The notes beneath the pieces are model-generated. The model did not search any database, was not told the origin of the DNA, and saw nothing but the letters and a program-made list of their open reading frames with translations. A stretch of DNA of 64,000 nucleotides from JAAXQD01 sp963790095 (GTDB taxonomy: Bacteria; Desulfobacterota; Desulfobacteria; Desulfobacterales; UBA11574): the NCBI GenBank assembly GCA_963790095.1, contig CAWBNO010000016.1, forward strand, positions 90,808 to 154,807. Reading direction: 5' to 3'. The position numbers and the translations under genes were made by a program. Below, piece by piece: positions 42,497-51,106 of the stretch. Positions within the stretch are counted from its first letter, which is position 1, and each line of letters starts with the position of its first letter.

Positions 42497-43495
42497 TCAT
42501 CCGGGCAGTTCAACGCCCGTCATTAGATGATCTTCCATGAATCTGATTTCATCAATGCCCGATATCAAGACCTCAGGATCTATCTGGAGCTCTTCTTGGG
42601 GGATCTTACCTTTATACTCAACTTTGGACAGAATATGCTTAATACAGTTGAGTCGTGCCTTTTTCTTGTTGTCGGAGCGGATAATTGTCCAGGGAGAAAT
42701 GGTGCGGTTGGTTTCATTGAGCATCTGGAACTTTCTTACGGTGTAATCATCCCACCTTTCCTGTGCCTCTCTGTCCACCGGAGAGATTTTATACTGTTTC
42801 AACGGGTCCGTCTCTCTCCCTTTAAACCGGCGCAACTGCTCCTCTTTGGAAACAGAGAAAAAGAACTTGAACAAAAGAATTCCGTTCTTTACCAGCATTG
42901 CTTCAAGCATCGGTGTGTCTTTTAGAAAGCGCTTATTTTCCTCATCGGTGCAAAACCCCATTGTCGGTTCAACCATGGCACGGTTGTACCAGCTGCGGTC
43001 AAACAGTACAATTTCTCCGGCGGATGGGAGGTGTTGGATATACCTTTGAAAATACCATTGGGTTCGTTCCCTGTCGCTGGGCTTTAAAAGGGCGACAACC
43101 CGGGCACCCCGTGGATTCAAATGTTCGATAATCCTTTTGATCGTGCCGCCTTTTCCGGCGGCATCCCGCCCTTCAAACAGCAGCAAGACGCGTTGTTCGT
43201 TGGCAATGACATGCTTTTGCCATTTCAAAAGTTCGATCTGCAGTTTGTTCAGCTCCTCTTCGTATTCGAGGGTGAATTTTTTTACCCAAACCGGCTTGCG
43301 TCCTTTTGTTTTTTTCTTATTTACATTTTTAAAACTGGTATGTTCGGTCAATTTTTTCTTTATTTTTTTTTCTTTTTTCTTGCCTTTCTCCTTTTTTTTC
43401 TTTTTGCCTTTGGAAGCCTTTTCTTCATTTACCGTATTCTGCTCGGATTTTTTCGCTTCTAAGGATTTCTTTTTCTTTTTTTTATCTTTTGCCAT
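42497..43495 (-). CDS. ppk2: Polyphosphate kinase 2 with Lys-rich N-terminal tail (second copy)
   Basis: PPK2 enzymes transfer phosphate between polyphosphate and nucleotides. The kinase core has Walker A GRDAAGKGGTIKR, Walker B VLFDRSWYNRAMVEPTMGF and a lid with FKGRETDPLKQYK and IIRSDNKKKARL. The first 70 residues are a very basic low-complexity tail (runs of KKKKKKS, GKKKKKEKGKKKEKK) absent from typical PPK2. I chose ATG 43495 with AAAGGGGGGA upstream. It follows the first PPK2 by 35 bases. Whether it favours ADP or GDP synthesis or AMP phosphorylation cannot be read safely. Confidence 0.92.
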   Translation of the reverse strand: MAKDKKKKKKSLEAKKSEQNTVNEEKASKGKKKKKEKGKKKEKKIKKKLTEHTSFKNVNKKKTKGRKPVWVKKFTLEYEEELNKLQIELLKWQKHVIANEQRVLLLFEGRDAAGKGGTIKRIIEHLNPRGARVVALLKPSDRERTQWYFQRYIQHLPSAGEIVLFDRSWYNRAMVEPTMGFCTDEENKRFLKDTPMLEAMLVKNGILLFKFFFSVSKEEQLRRFKGRETDPLKQYKISPVDREAQERWDDYTVRKFQMLNETNRTISPWTIIRSDNKKKARLNCIKHILSKVEYKGKIPQEELQIDPEVLISGIDEIRFMEDHLMTGVELPG

Positions 43496-43530
43496 CCTGT
43501 CCCCCCTTTGTTCATGCAAAAGTACTTTAA

Positions 43531-44541
43531 TCATACCAGGAATCTACCGTATTTTTTTCGTTGCTTTTTCATTTCCTTTAATTCTTTGTTCCCCGGGATT
43601 ACAATAGTCGGATCCAAGGCTAAATCGAGTTTTCGGCTTCTGCCTTTATATCGCACTGAATTGAGAATCAGCTTCATGGTTTCTCTTCGAGCCAGATGCT
43701 TATTGTCGGATCGTATCACCCACCAGGGCGATTTTTTCGTATGGGTTTTTTTCAACAACATGAACTTCTTTTCGGTAAACTCATTCCACAATTCCTGGGC
43801 CTGCAAGTCCACTTCGGAAAGTTTCCATTGTCGAAGCGGGTCGTTTTTTCTCCGATCAAATCGCCTTTTCTGCTCCGGCTTGGTTACTGAAAAGTAGAGT
43901 TTAATCAGTATGGTCTTGCCGGCATCTTCGAGAAAGTTTTGTTCGTAAGTGATAACCTTCTTCATGAAGCGTTTATATTGGGCCTTGGTGCAAAATCCCA
44001 TCACCGGCTCGACCAAAGCCCGGTTGTACCAGCTTCTGTCAAATAAAACGACCTCTCCGGCATGTGGGAAATGCTCGATATACCGCTTGATATGAAGTTC
44101 TGTTTTTTGCTGCTCGTTCGGTTTGCCCAAGGCAACGACCCGATATCTTTTTTCATTCATATACCGGATAATCCGGCGGATCGTCCCGCCTTTGCCGGAG
44201 GCATCCCGGCCGTCAAAAAGAATGACCATTTTTTTACCGGTTTTTTCCAGATGGCGTTGCAGCTTGATGAGTTCCGCTTGATACGGTTTCAACTCCTCTG
44301 AACGGTAATGTTTTTCCAATGCTCCATTGATGATTTCTTCTTTTTCTTTCTTTTTGTAAAGCTTCGAGATCTTTAGAACCTGCTTTTTAGAATCGGCGAA
44401 TTTGAATTTCGAATCGACTTTCTTCATAGCGATTTTATGTTGCGCCGTGGGACCATTTATCCCCTTTGCCGATTTCTTTTCTATTCTATTATTTTTCTCA
44501 TGGCCGGTAGAACTGGTTTTCGATTCGGATTTCTTCACCAT
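43531..44541 (-). CDS. ppk2: Polyphosphate kinase 2 (first copy)
   Basis: A PPK2 of 336 residues from ATG 44541 (GGGGAAAGG upstream). Core motifs: Walker A GRDASGKGGTIRR, Walker B VLFDRSWYNRALVEPVMGF, lid RRKNDPLRQWKLSEVD and VIRSDNKHLARRE. The first 80 residues are basic and rich in Lys and Ser, a shorter version of the tail of the neighbouring copy. The two cores are clear paralogues, so they probably arose by tandem duplication. The genes precede an ABM protein and follow two very basic small proteins on the same strand. Confidence 0.92.
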   Translation of the reverse strand: MVKKSESKTSSTGHEKNNRIEKKSAKGINGPTAQHKIAMKKVDSKFKFADSKKQVLKISKLYKKKEKEEIINGALEKHYRSEELKPYQAELIKLQRHLEKTGKKMVILFDGRDASGKGGTIRRIIRYMNEKRYRVVALGKPNEQQKTELHIKRYIEHFPHAGEVVLFDRSWYNRALVEPVMGFCTKAQYKRFMKKVITYEQNFLEDAGKTILIKLYFSVTKPEQKRRFDRRKNDPLRQWKLSEVDLQAQELWNEFTEKKFMLLKKTHTKKSPWWVIRSDNKHLARRETMKLILNSVRYKGRSRKLDLALDPTIVIPGNKELKEMKKQRKKYGRFLV

Positions 44542-44586
44542 ACCTTTCCCCGGTGTTTTCAAATCGCCGGCGCTTTTTCCCGGCCC

Positions 44587-44751
44587 TTATTGCATGTCTT
44601 CCTTCTTAGTTTTCATGGCTGATCCCATCATATCTTTTCGAATAATAATCGTGTCTGTCAGCCGCTGATCGCCTTTCTCAATGATGAATTCCGGCATTAA
44701 CAGGTCAGATGAAATAGGCCGATACACTTTCCAACGGGAGTGTCCAAGCAT
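44587..44751 (-). CDS. Possible 54-residue protein upstream of ppk2
   Basis: A short frame (MLGHSRWKVYRPISSD ... KTKKEDMQ) without known motifs lies between the basic 82-residue protein and the first PPK2. The ribosome site is weak. It may be a non-coding coincidence; the gap between 44752 and 45015 holds nothing that I can support. Confidence 0.25.
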   Translation of the reverse strand: MLGHSRWKVYRPISSDLLMPEFIIEKGDQRLTDTIIIRKDMMGSAMKTKKEDMQ

Positions 44752-45015
44752 GGGTCGTCTTAGAGGGCGCCATCAGGTTTGACAGGCAGCTTTTTTAATT
44801 GAAATATTTTGCAGCCGCCTATGATAGGCCGATTCGGCAGTACTGATAGGTCCCGATGATGAGCACAGCCATATCGGGCTTTTTCCAGAAAAATCATATG
44901 GGGGGTGCCGCAAACCTTTTTAGGCAGCTATTCTTGGGTATTTTGAACCGAGTCATTCTATTTCAGGATGATATCGTATGCGATTATCTGCCGTTCGATG
45001 GTGACCTAACCAAAG

Positions 45016-45050
45016 GCCTTGGTTTCAATTCGGAACTCCAAGGCTTTTTT
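45016..45050. terminator. Hairpin terminator after the Lys-rich gene
   Basis: GCCTTGG (45016-45022) pairs with CCAAGGC (45038-45044), followed by TTTTTT on the plus strand. On the minus strand it lies 30 bases after the stop of the Lys-rich gene. The T-run favours plus-strand use, so its natural direction is open. Confidence 0.45.
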
Positions 45051-45079
45051 ATTTTCCGTCTTTTTATTTCTTTTTCTTT

Positions 45080-45328
45080 TTACCCCCTTTTTCTTTTTTC
45101 TTTTCTTTTTTCTTGGCCTTTTTCTTTTTCTCCGCCTTTTTCTTTTTCTTTTTTCTCTGCCTTTTTCTTTTTCTCCGCCTTTTTCTTTTCTTTCTTTTTC
45201 TTGGCCTTTTTCTTTTTCTCCGCCTTTTTCTTTTCTTTCTTTTTCTCTACCGTTACATCTTCACCCTTTTTTGCTTCTTTGGATTCCTCTTCCAGCTTTG
45301 TTTCCTCGATCTTTTTTTCTTTTGCCAT
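45080..45328 (-). CDS. Histone-H1-like Lys/Glu/Ala-rich small protein
   Basis: An 82-residue protein made almost wholly of Lys, Glu and Ala. An acidic N-terminal third (KEKKIEETKLEEESKEAKKGED) leads into repeats of the type KKEKKKAEKKKKA and ends with RKEKRKRG. The DNA shows the matching tandem repeats of CTTTTTCTTTTTCTCCGCC on the plus strand. AGAAAGGAAAG precedes the ATG. It resembles bacterial H1-like tails and the Glu/Ser/Lys-rich segments to which polyphosphate binds. It may pack DNA or polyphosphate near the PPK2 enzymes. Low complexity precludes firm family assignment. Confidence 0.7.
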   Translation of the reverse strand: MAKEKKIEETKLEEESKEAKKGEDVTVEKKKEKKKAEKKKKAKKKKEKKKAEKKKKAEKKEKEKGGEKEKGQEKRKEKRKRG

Positions 45329-45474
45329 GGCACTTTCCTTTCTTTAAGGTTTTTAAATCCTCATCGTTTGCTGTGAAATTAGAAAATATAGAGCTTGGCT
45401 ATTTTATAGCGATTGATAGAGCATGTCTTTTAGAAAACTAAAAGCTATGTTTACTTAATATAGCTAAAGTAATC

Positions 45475-45639
45475 CTATTTTAGTGACACAGGTTTGTGCA
45501 ACCACTTTTTCTTATCCGCCACCCTGCCGCATTTTTTACATACGAATTTCGGACTGCTTACTATGGTTATAAATTTATCAAATTTATCGAATATATCATC
45601 TTCCTTCCACTTGCACAAACGTTTTTCCTTTTTAGCCAT
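45475..45639 (-). CDS. Small basic CxxC protein of unknown function
   Basis: A 54-residue protein (MAKKEKRLCKWKEDD ... PKFVCKKCGRVADKKKW) with one CKKC pair and C9, which may bind zinc with help from other residues. It is rich in Lys, like its neighbours. AAGGAG eight bases upstream fixes the start at 45639. The same frame continues upstream into a malic enzyme remnant without a stop, but the ribosome site and content argue for a separate start. Confidence 0.6.
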   Translation of the reverse strand: MAKKEKRLCKWKEDDIFDKFDKFITIVSSPKFVCKKCGRVADKKKWLHKPVSLK

Positions 45640-45925
45640 TGTGTTCTCCTTTTTCGCTTCCAGTTTGAGCAATGCGGCCAGTCCTCCGATATTCCCATGC
45701 CCGTAACCCTGGCTGCCGTCTGAAATCAGTGCAATGGAATTTCCCCGACAAGTATAGTCAAAGGATAAAGAGGGATTTTTATCAATTTCCCTGCAAGGCA
45801 CCCCGAACTCCAGGCGTATATATTCGGCTCAAAACAGATAGGCCTTTAATCGGCATTTTGCTTTTAACGTCAATGATGCCTCTGTGACGCCGTCGATAAG
45901 ACAAAACGTCTAGTTCTTTCGTCAT
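45640..45925 (-). pseudogene. Malic enzyme N-terminal remnant
   Basis: From ATG 45925 (AAGGTG upstream) the first frame reads MTKELDVLSYRRRHRG, KSKMPIKGLSVLSRIYTPGV, which is the malic enzyme N terminus. After one +1 step near 45804 the next frame reads CREIDKNPSLSFDYTCRGN and ISDGSQGYGHGNIGGLAAL, equivalent to the conserved SDGTAVLGLGNIGPLAA. The usual AVL is garbled and the rest of the enzyme (about 300 residues) is missing. The remnant runs directly into the small CxxC gene. It is a dead fragment, perhaps left by a deletion. Confidence 0.75.
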
Positions 45926-45980
45926 TTTCACCTTATTTTTTAAATAAAATAACGGAAAATCGGATTGCAAAACTTGGTTA

Positions 45981-46514
45981 CTAATCCTCATCCGGCAAGC
46001 GCACCACCAAAACAGGTTTTTTAGATTTCCGGACTACTCGCCGTGCGGTGCTGCCGATAAGGGCGTCTTCAAGAATTCCATGCCCCTGAGTGCCCATGAC
46101 AATGAGATCGCATTTCCTTTCTTCAGCCTGCGCCAGTATTTCGTCAACCGGATTTCCTCGTGTCACCAGAATCTCATCCGCAACAAAATTCTGGTCCGCA
46201 TGGCTCGATTTGACATCCTCACAGAATTGACCCAGCACTTCTCTGATGGGCACATATTCTCTTTTTTTCTGGGTCAGGGTTACTTTGGCTTCCTGAAACT
46301 GTTGTCTTTTGATTTCTTCCCAACGATCTTCACTGATGTACCCTACCACTGCCTTATCCAAAGATTTGGAAACTTCGGACAGCACATGCAACAGGGTGAT
46401 GGAGGCCCCGTAAAGATTGGCAAGGCTTGCAGCATAAGCAAAGGCATGACGTGCATTTTCAGAAAGGTCCGTTGCATACAATATTTTTTTAATTTCGACT
46501 TTTGGAAGTATCAT
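45981..46514 (-). CDS. Universal stress protein
   Basis: A 177-residue single UspA domain: IKKILYATDLSENARHAFAYA at the N terminus and the ATP-binding pattern GTQGHGILEDALIGSTARRVV at about 140-160, matching G-2x-G-9x-GST, so it should be of the ATP-binding subclass. An insertion of about 15 residues lies in the middle. It is 67 bases upstream... on the same strand as the TRAP permease, downstream of it, as is common for TRAP-associated USPs, which can regulate the transporter. Confidence 0.9.
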   Translation of the reverse strand: MILPKVEIKKILYATDLSENARHAFAYAASLANLYGASITLLHVLSEVSKSLDKAVVGYISEDRWEEIKRQQFQEAKVTLTQKKREYVPIREVLGQFCEDVKSSHADQNFVADEILVTRGNPVDEILAQAEERKCDLIVMGTQGHGILEDALIGSTARRVVRKSKKPVLVVRLPDED

Positions 46515-46581
46515 GTTTCTGCCTCATGAAGAAATGGTAGTGACATCGCCACGTTTATATGAAATCGTTTTTTGGTTTTAT

Positions 46582-48315
46582 TCAGACTGCCGGCGCTTTT
46601 TTGAACATTCCTTTTATTTGCTTTATCCAAATGCCGCTCAAAAGCCAGGAATACGCATATGTACCGACAAGGATGAGGCCAAACGCCTTCACGATGTCCA
46701 TGTAGCTTCCGTCCAGAGAAAAGGCCGGAACATAACCGAACAAAAACGGACCAAGATACAGAAATTTTGCAAACTTGAACGAAGCAAAGGCGGTTCTCCA
46801 CATATTGGCTTCTGCGATGGTGGCTCCTGCAAAGGCGGCGATACATACCGGCGGCGTAATATTAGAGTCCTGTGATAGCCAGTACACGATCATGTGGGAC
46901 GCAATCTCATTGACCCCGAGATGGACCAACGCCGGTACCGCAACAACCGCGGTAATAAGATAAGCCGCAGTAACCGGAACACCCATTCCTAATACCAATG
47001 ATGCAAGCGCAATCAGAAAAATAGTCAAAATCAGCGACCCGCCGGCAAGCTCGATCACGATATCTGCAAAGGTAAGCACCAATCCGCTAAACGTGAGGAC
47101 GCCGATGATAATACCAATGACGCCCACAGTAGCGCCGATCTTGAGGCTGCTTTCCGTGCCGGCCCGGGAGGCTTCCACGAACTCTTTAAGGCCGATGCGG
47201 GTTTCTTTTCTGAACCAGCTGATGACAATGCAAGAGACAATTCCTAAAATCGCGGAAAAGCCCGGCGAATAGCCCAGGAGCATGAAAATCGTGATCACAA
47301 TCAGCGGAAGCGTGTAGTACCACTCTTTTTTCAGGATCTCCATGGCAGGATGTTCACTTTTCTCGCCCCTGATATTGTGCATCTTGGCTTCCCAGTGCAC
47401 CATGTTATACACGCTAAAAACGTACATCAGTGCAGGGAAGACGGCGATGAGCATGATTCTGGAATAGGGAACACCTGTGAGCTCCGCCATGATAAAACCG
47501 CCGGCGCCCATAATTGGAGGCATAAACATTCCCGAGATGGAGGCCGCCGGCTCGATGCCGCCGGCAATATGGGGTCTGAACCCCGCTTTTTTCATCATGG
47601 GAATGGTAAAGGTGCCTGTTGACACCACGTTGGCGATGGCACTTCCGGAAATGGAGCCGAAAAGACCGCTAGCAATCACAGCGACTTTACCGGGACCGCC
47701 GATTTTGTGCCCCACGGCGGCCAGGGGAAAATCGACGAAAAATTTTTGGGCGCCGCATTTTTTCAAAAACGCACCGAAAATGACAAACAGAATGACATAG
47801 GTGGCCAGAACATTGGCCATGATCCCGAACACGCCGTCGCTCTTGTAGAAAATGCTGGTACACACCCCCGGGAATGTGTCGCCGGCATGTGAAAAAAGGT
47901 CCGGGGCATATTGACCATAGACCCCGTAAATCAGCAATAGAGTCCCCATGATAACAAAGACGTTGCCGACCACCCGACGGGCCAGCTCGATTCCGATAAG
48001 AACACCAATAATAGCCACAAACATATCAAAAGGTGTCTCCGCACCGGTACGATAGGCAATGACTTCAAAATTGAGGATCCAGTATCCAACGCTGAAAATA
48101 GAAAGGATGAGCAGCGCATAGTCGACGATTCTCATGAATTTATGCTTTGATTTGTAAACGAGAAAGATGAGGACATAGGTGATGATAACATATATCCCTC
48201 GGTGATACTGGGTAGACGCCGGTCTCCAAACTGCCGAATAGGAGTAAAAAAGGATCAGAAACACGGATAGCGCATCAAATATTATTTTTTCTATTTTGTT
48301 TAATTTATCAAACAT
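46582..48315 (-). CDS. TRAP transporter fused permease (DctQM type)
   Basis: The 577-residue membrane protein combines the small DctQ part (first four helices, about 1-140) with the large DctM part (SGSAIANVVSTGTFTIPMMKKAGF, ASISGMFMPPIMGAGGFIMAE, GMGVPVTAAYLITAV), typical of TAXI-type TRAP systems. These are solute:cation, usually Na+, symporters. ATG 48315 has GGAGGGAGG upstream. Its binding protein gene lies 194 bases upstream, and a universal stress protein follows. Substrate unknown; carboxylates or amino acids such as glutamate are usual. Confidence 0.92.
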   Translation of the reverse strand: MFDKLNKIEKIIFDALSVFLILFYSYSAVWRPASTQYHRGIYVIITYVLIFLVYKSKHKFMRIVDYALLILSIFSVGYWILNFEVIAYRTGAETPFDMFVAIIGVLIGIELARRVVGNVFVIMGTLLLIYGVYGQYAPDLFSHAGDTFPGVCTSIFYKSDGVFGIMANVLATYVILFVIFGAFLKKCGAQKFFVDFPLAAVGHKIGGPGKVAVIASGLFGSISGSAIANVVSTGTFTIPMMKKAGFRPHIAGGIEPAASISGMFMPPIMGAGGFIMAELTGVPYSRIMLIAVFPALMYVFSVYNMVHWEAKMHNIRGEKSEHPAMEILKKEWYYTLPLIVITIFMLLGYSPGFSAILGIVSCIVISWFRKETRIGLKEFVEASRAGTESSLKIGATVGVIGIIIGVLTFSGLVLTFADIVIELAGGSLILTIFLIALASLVLGMGVPVTAAYLITAVVAVPALVHLGVNEIASHMIVYWLSQDSNITPPVCIAAFAGATIAEANMWRTAFASFKFAKFLYLGPFLFGYVPAFSLDGSYMDIVKAFGLILVGTYAYSWLLSGIWIKQIKGMFKKAPAV

Positions 48316-48371
48316 TGTTTTACCTCCCTCCATCACAAATGTTTGGTAATCGGTACCGGATAATAGATGAA

Positions 48372-48410
48372 GGGATTAAGGTAACGGATTAAGTTTGTTA
48401 TCCTTAACCC
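48372..48410. repeat. Hairpin between TAXI and TRAP permease genes
   Basis: GGGATTAAGGTAAC (48372-48385) pairs with GTTATCCTTAACCC (48397-48410) with two mismatches. It lies in the 194-base gap and may set different expression of binding protein and permease. Confidence 0.5.
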
Positions 48411-48509
48411 ATTGCCTATAATCCATAACCTGCCTATCTTAAGAGTTATTGAATCATTGGAATTGGGGATTTAGAAAAAAATTGAACTAAACCTCTCAAT
48501 CCCTTAATC

Positions 48510-49484
48510 TTATTTCAGCATCCCTTTTTCTTTCCAGAACTTTTCAGCGCCGGGATGGAACGGGGTAACGATGTTGGTGGCGCCGGTTTCCAAGCTCATG
48601 TGTTTAAAAGTCTTTTTTTGCTCAACCATGTGTTTCAGGCCCTCATCCGTATAAATAATGGAAAGTAGCTTGTAAACCACGTCGGCAGGGGTCTTTGAAT
48701 TGGCCACCCACAGCGTGCTGTCCTGGAATGAAGGCGTGTCATGATCTACACCCTTATACGTGCCGGCCGGAACCGTAAGTTTGCTAAAATAAGGATATTT
48801 TTCATAAAATCCTGAAGCTGCGGCGTCTGCACCCAGATCTATCATATCAATGTGATTGGTCTGAGCCGCCATGATCACCGCGCCGCTGGGAAATGCCGTG
48901 AACAGCCAGAATGCATCCAACTGGTTGTTCCCGAAGGCCGCGGCCGCGTCATTGTAACCCATGGCATTGCGTTCGATCTTGTCCCAGACGCCCATATGGG
49001 TAAAGAACAGCTCGCAGTTGGCAAAAGCCCCGGAACCGGCGTTGCCGACCCCCACCTTCTTGCCGACCAGGTCTTTTACGCTCTTGATCCCTGCTTTGGC
49101 CTGGACCACCAATTGCGCCGGAGCACCGTATAACCAGGCAACGGCTAAAACATTTTCATATTTTTTGGGATCATTTTTCATCTTGCCGTTTCGGCCCAGC
49201 CAGACATGACCGGAATAGACCACGCCCATCTGCTGTTTGCCCGCATCGATTTTCCGTAAATTTTCCACAGAACCCGCAGATGTTTGCGCCTTTACACTAA
49301 ATTCTTTGATCTCTTTAACCGGTTTATACACCTGAATAGCGTTTGCAACCACCTGGAAGGTTCCGCCGGCCGGCCCGCCGCCGAAAATAATTCTTTTTTT
49401 AGCAAACGAACTCCCTGAGAACACAAGGGTTATCAGGAAAAACGCGCTTATGGCGGTAATAATAGGAAAAATTTTTTGTCTCAT
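48510..49484 (-). CDS. TAXI-family TRAP solute-binding protein
   Basis: A 324-residue exported binding protein. The signal peptide is at residues 1-28 (IITAISAFFLITLVFSGSSFA). The mature part begins with RIIFGGGPAGGTFQVVANAI, the TAXI hallmark, and has LVGKKVGVGNAGSGAF and QLDAFWLFTAFPSGAV. It captures the substrate in the periplasm and hands it to the fused permease downstream on the same strand. AAGGAGG (around 49492) precedes the ATG. Confidence 0.92.
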   Translation of the reverse strand: MRQKIFPIITAISAFFLITLVFSGSSFAKKRIIFGGGPAGGTFQVVANAIQVYKPVKEIKEFSVKAQTSAGSVENLRKIDAGKQQMGVVYSGHVWLGRNGKMKNDPKKYENVLAVAWLYGAPAQLVVQAKAGIKSVKDLVGKKVGVGNAGSGAFANCELFFTHMGVWDKIERNAMGYNDAAAAFGNNQLDAFWLFTAFPSGAVIMAAQTNHIDMIDLGADAAASGFYEKYPYFSKLTVPAGTYKGVDHDTPSFQDSTLWVANSKTPADVVYKLLSIIYTDEGLKHMVEQKKTFKHMSLETGATNIVTPFHPGAEKFWKEKGMLK

Positions 49485-49668
49485 TTTAAGCTCCTCCTTA
49501 TTTGGAATAACATTTATTGATCTTCGTCCGTAAACTTTAATTTTTTATGTTACCACCTCCTATTAAATTCGATTTAATGTATGCCGTTAATCAGAACGCC
49601 TCCAATCAACAGGTGGGACAAACGAAGTCGTTGCCAGCGCTTCAGGCCAGACACATTCGAATTTTCCA

Positions 49669-50790
49669 TCAATAATCTGCAAGGACCTGTGTGGGAAGGC
49701 TGTTCTGTCGTTCGAATTTTTTATAGGATTTAAATTTCACAGGACCGAAAGGGGTGATCATATCGGTTTGATCCATTACCGCCCGTATGTTTTCAGTGCG
49801 ATAGGATTCCGTTTGTTTTAAGACATCCGCTACCACGAGAAGGCTTGAGTAGGCTTCGGCGCCATGATAGTCTGGTGGTACGGAATACCTTTTAATATAC
49901 TCGTCGTAATATTCTTTGGTTCCAGGATATTTCAATTGGTGGGTCCACAGAGTTGCGGTTAACAGATTATTGGAAAAGTCTCCGGATTTGTTAATGAATT
50001 TCTGGTGTGTAAAACCTCCGGCGCCGCCGCACAGCAATGAATTGATCTTTGACTCTTTGATCGTTTTCGTGAGTAACGCCGCATCATTGAGATAAGAAAC
50101 CATATAAATCACATCCGGCGGCTCTTCTTTCACCCGGGCAACAATACGTTTGAAATAGTCCGGTCTCAGTCTTTCCTTGTGATAGGGCTCGATTCCGCGA
50201 AGATCAATGTCATTTTCACGGCAAAACCACATCATCCTCAGTGCTAAACCGGTACCGTATGGACTGTTTTCATAGACAATTGCCATGGATTTCGGCTTGA
50301 TCTTTTTCAACAGGAAATCCTCCAGTCCTTTTGCATATTCGCTGGCCGGAGGATTCAGCCGATAGACGTTTCTCCATTTTCTTTGCGTGATCCTGTCATC
50401 CGAAGCCGTGCATACCAGAAAAGGGGTGTTTAATTTATCCGCCACCCGAGCCATATATACGGTATTGCTACTATGATAAGCGCCAACCAGCATAATTGCT
50501 CCAGATTTTTTTACGAGTTCTTTGACGATCTTTTCCCCTGCTTTTGGTTTCCCTTGATCATCGCCATACACAAGCTTTAAAGGCCGGCCCTTGATTCCGC
50601 CGTCCTTGTTGATAGCCTCCAATGCCATCTCAAACGAATTTTTCATCATGGCCGCATAGGGAAACTTTTCCGAATGGAGAACGCCGACGACAACCGGTTC
50701 CAACGCCATCCCACTTTTCGGCGTTATGAAAGCTCCTATGGCAAAGAAAATAAAACATAGACCACCTGTAAGTTTTGATCGGTATTTCAT
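49669..50790 (-). CDS. ABC-transporter branched-chain-type substrate-binding protein, C terminus frameshifted
   Basis: The protein has a signal peptide (about 1-27) and the periplasmic type 1 binding fold of LivK-like proteins (VVVGVLHSEKFPYAAMMKNSFEMALEAINKDGGIKG). It is a paralogue of the protein at 58264. The frame stops after QVLADY, but the +1 frame continues as QIIDGKFECVWPEAL ... VPPVDW to a TAA at 49587, matching the C terminus of the paralogue (WIDGKLELVWP ... YPVDW). One extra base near 49684 explains it. ATG 50790 has GGGGGTG upstream. No permease or ATPase genes flank it. Confidence 0.82.
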   Translation of the reverse strand: MKYRSKLTGGLCFIFFAIGAFITPKSGMALEPVVVGVLHSEKFPYAAMMKNSFEMALEAINKDGGIKGRPLKLVYGDDQGKPKAGEKIVKELVKKSGAIMLVGAYHSSNTVYMARVADKLNTPFLVCTASDDRITQRKWRNVYRLNPPASEYAKGLEDFLLKKIKPKSMAIVYENSPYGTGLALRMMWFCRENDIDLRGIEPYHKERLRPDYFKRIVARVKEEPPDVIYMVSYLNDAALLTKTIKESKINSLLCGGAGGFTHQKFINKSGDFSNNLLTATLWTHQLKYPGTKEYYDEYIKRYSVPPDYHGAEAYSSLLVVADVLKQTESYRTENIRAVMDQTDMITPFGPVKFKSYKKFERQNSLPTQVLADY

Positions 50791-51106
50791 AGGACACCCC
50801 CAGTTTATTGAGACCAAACAAAAGTAAACAGCCGTTTTGGTAAAAGGAATGGAGATGAAATCAGAAGAGGAGTAACATTAACGGTATATTAAGAGATACT
50901 ATAGTGTTTAAGAAGCGTCAATTGGAGTATTTCTGATTCTGCTGTCGGAAATTTTCTTACATACAAAAAATTTGAAGACTTATTAAGCGTTACCGTTCTG
51001 AGTTTTGGGTTAAACTATAACCTTCTGAACACGGATCCTGTGAAGGGCAACAATTTTTATTACCAGAATTTTGCAGCAAATTTCAAGACTAAAAAGATAT
51101 TAATCC

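Noticed and set aside
44752..45015. Minus-strand frame reading GTPHMIFLEKARYGCAHH between the basic-protein genes
   Set aside because: No start codon with a ribosome site and no family resemblance.
45113..45376. Plus-strand frame rich in Phe and Leu opposite the Lys-rich gene
   Set aside because: It is the complement of AAG/AAA-rich repeats; the minus strand has a good ribosome site and the frame fits its neighbours.
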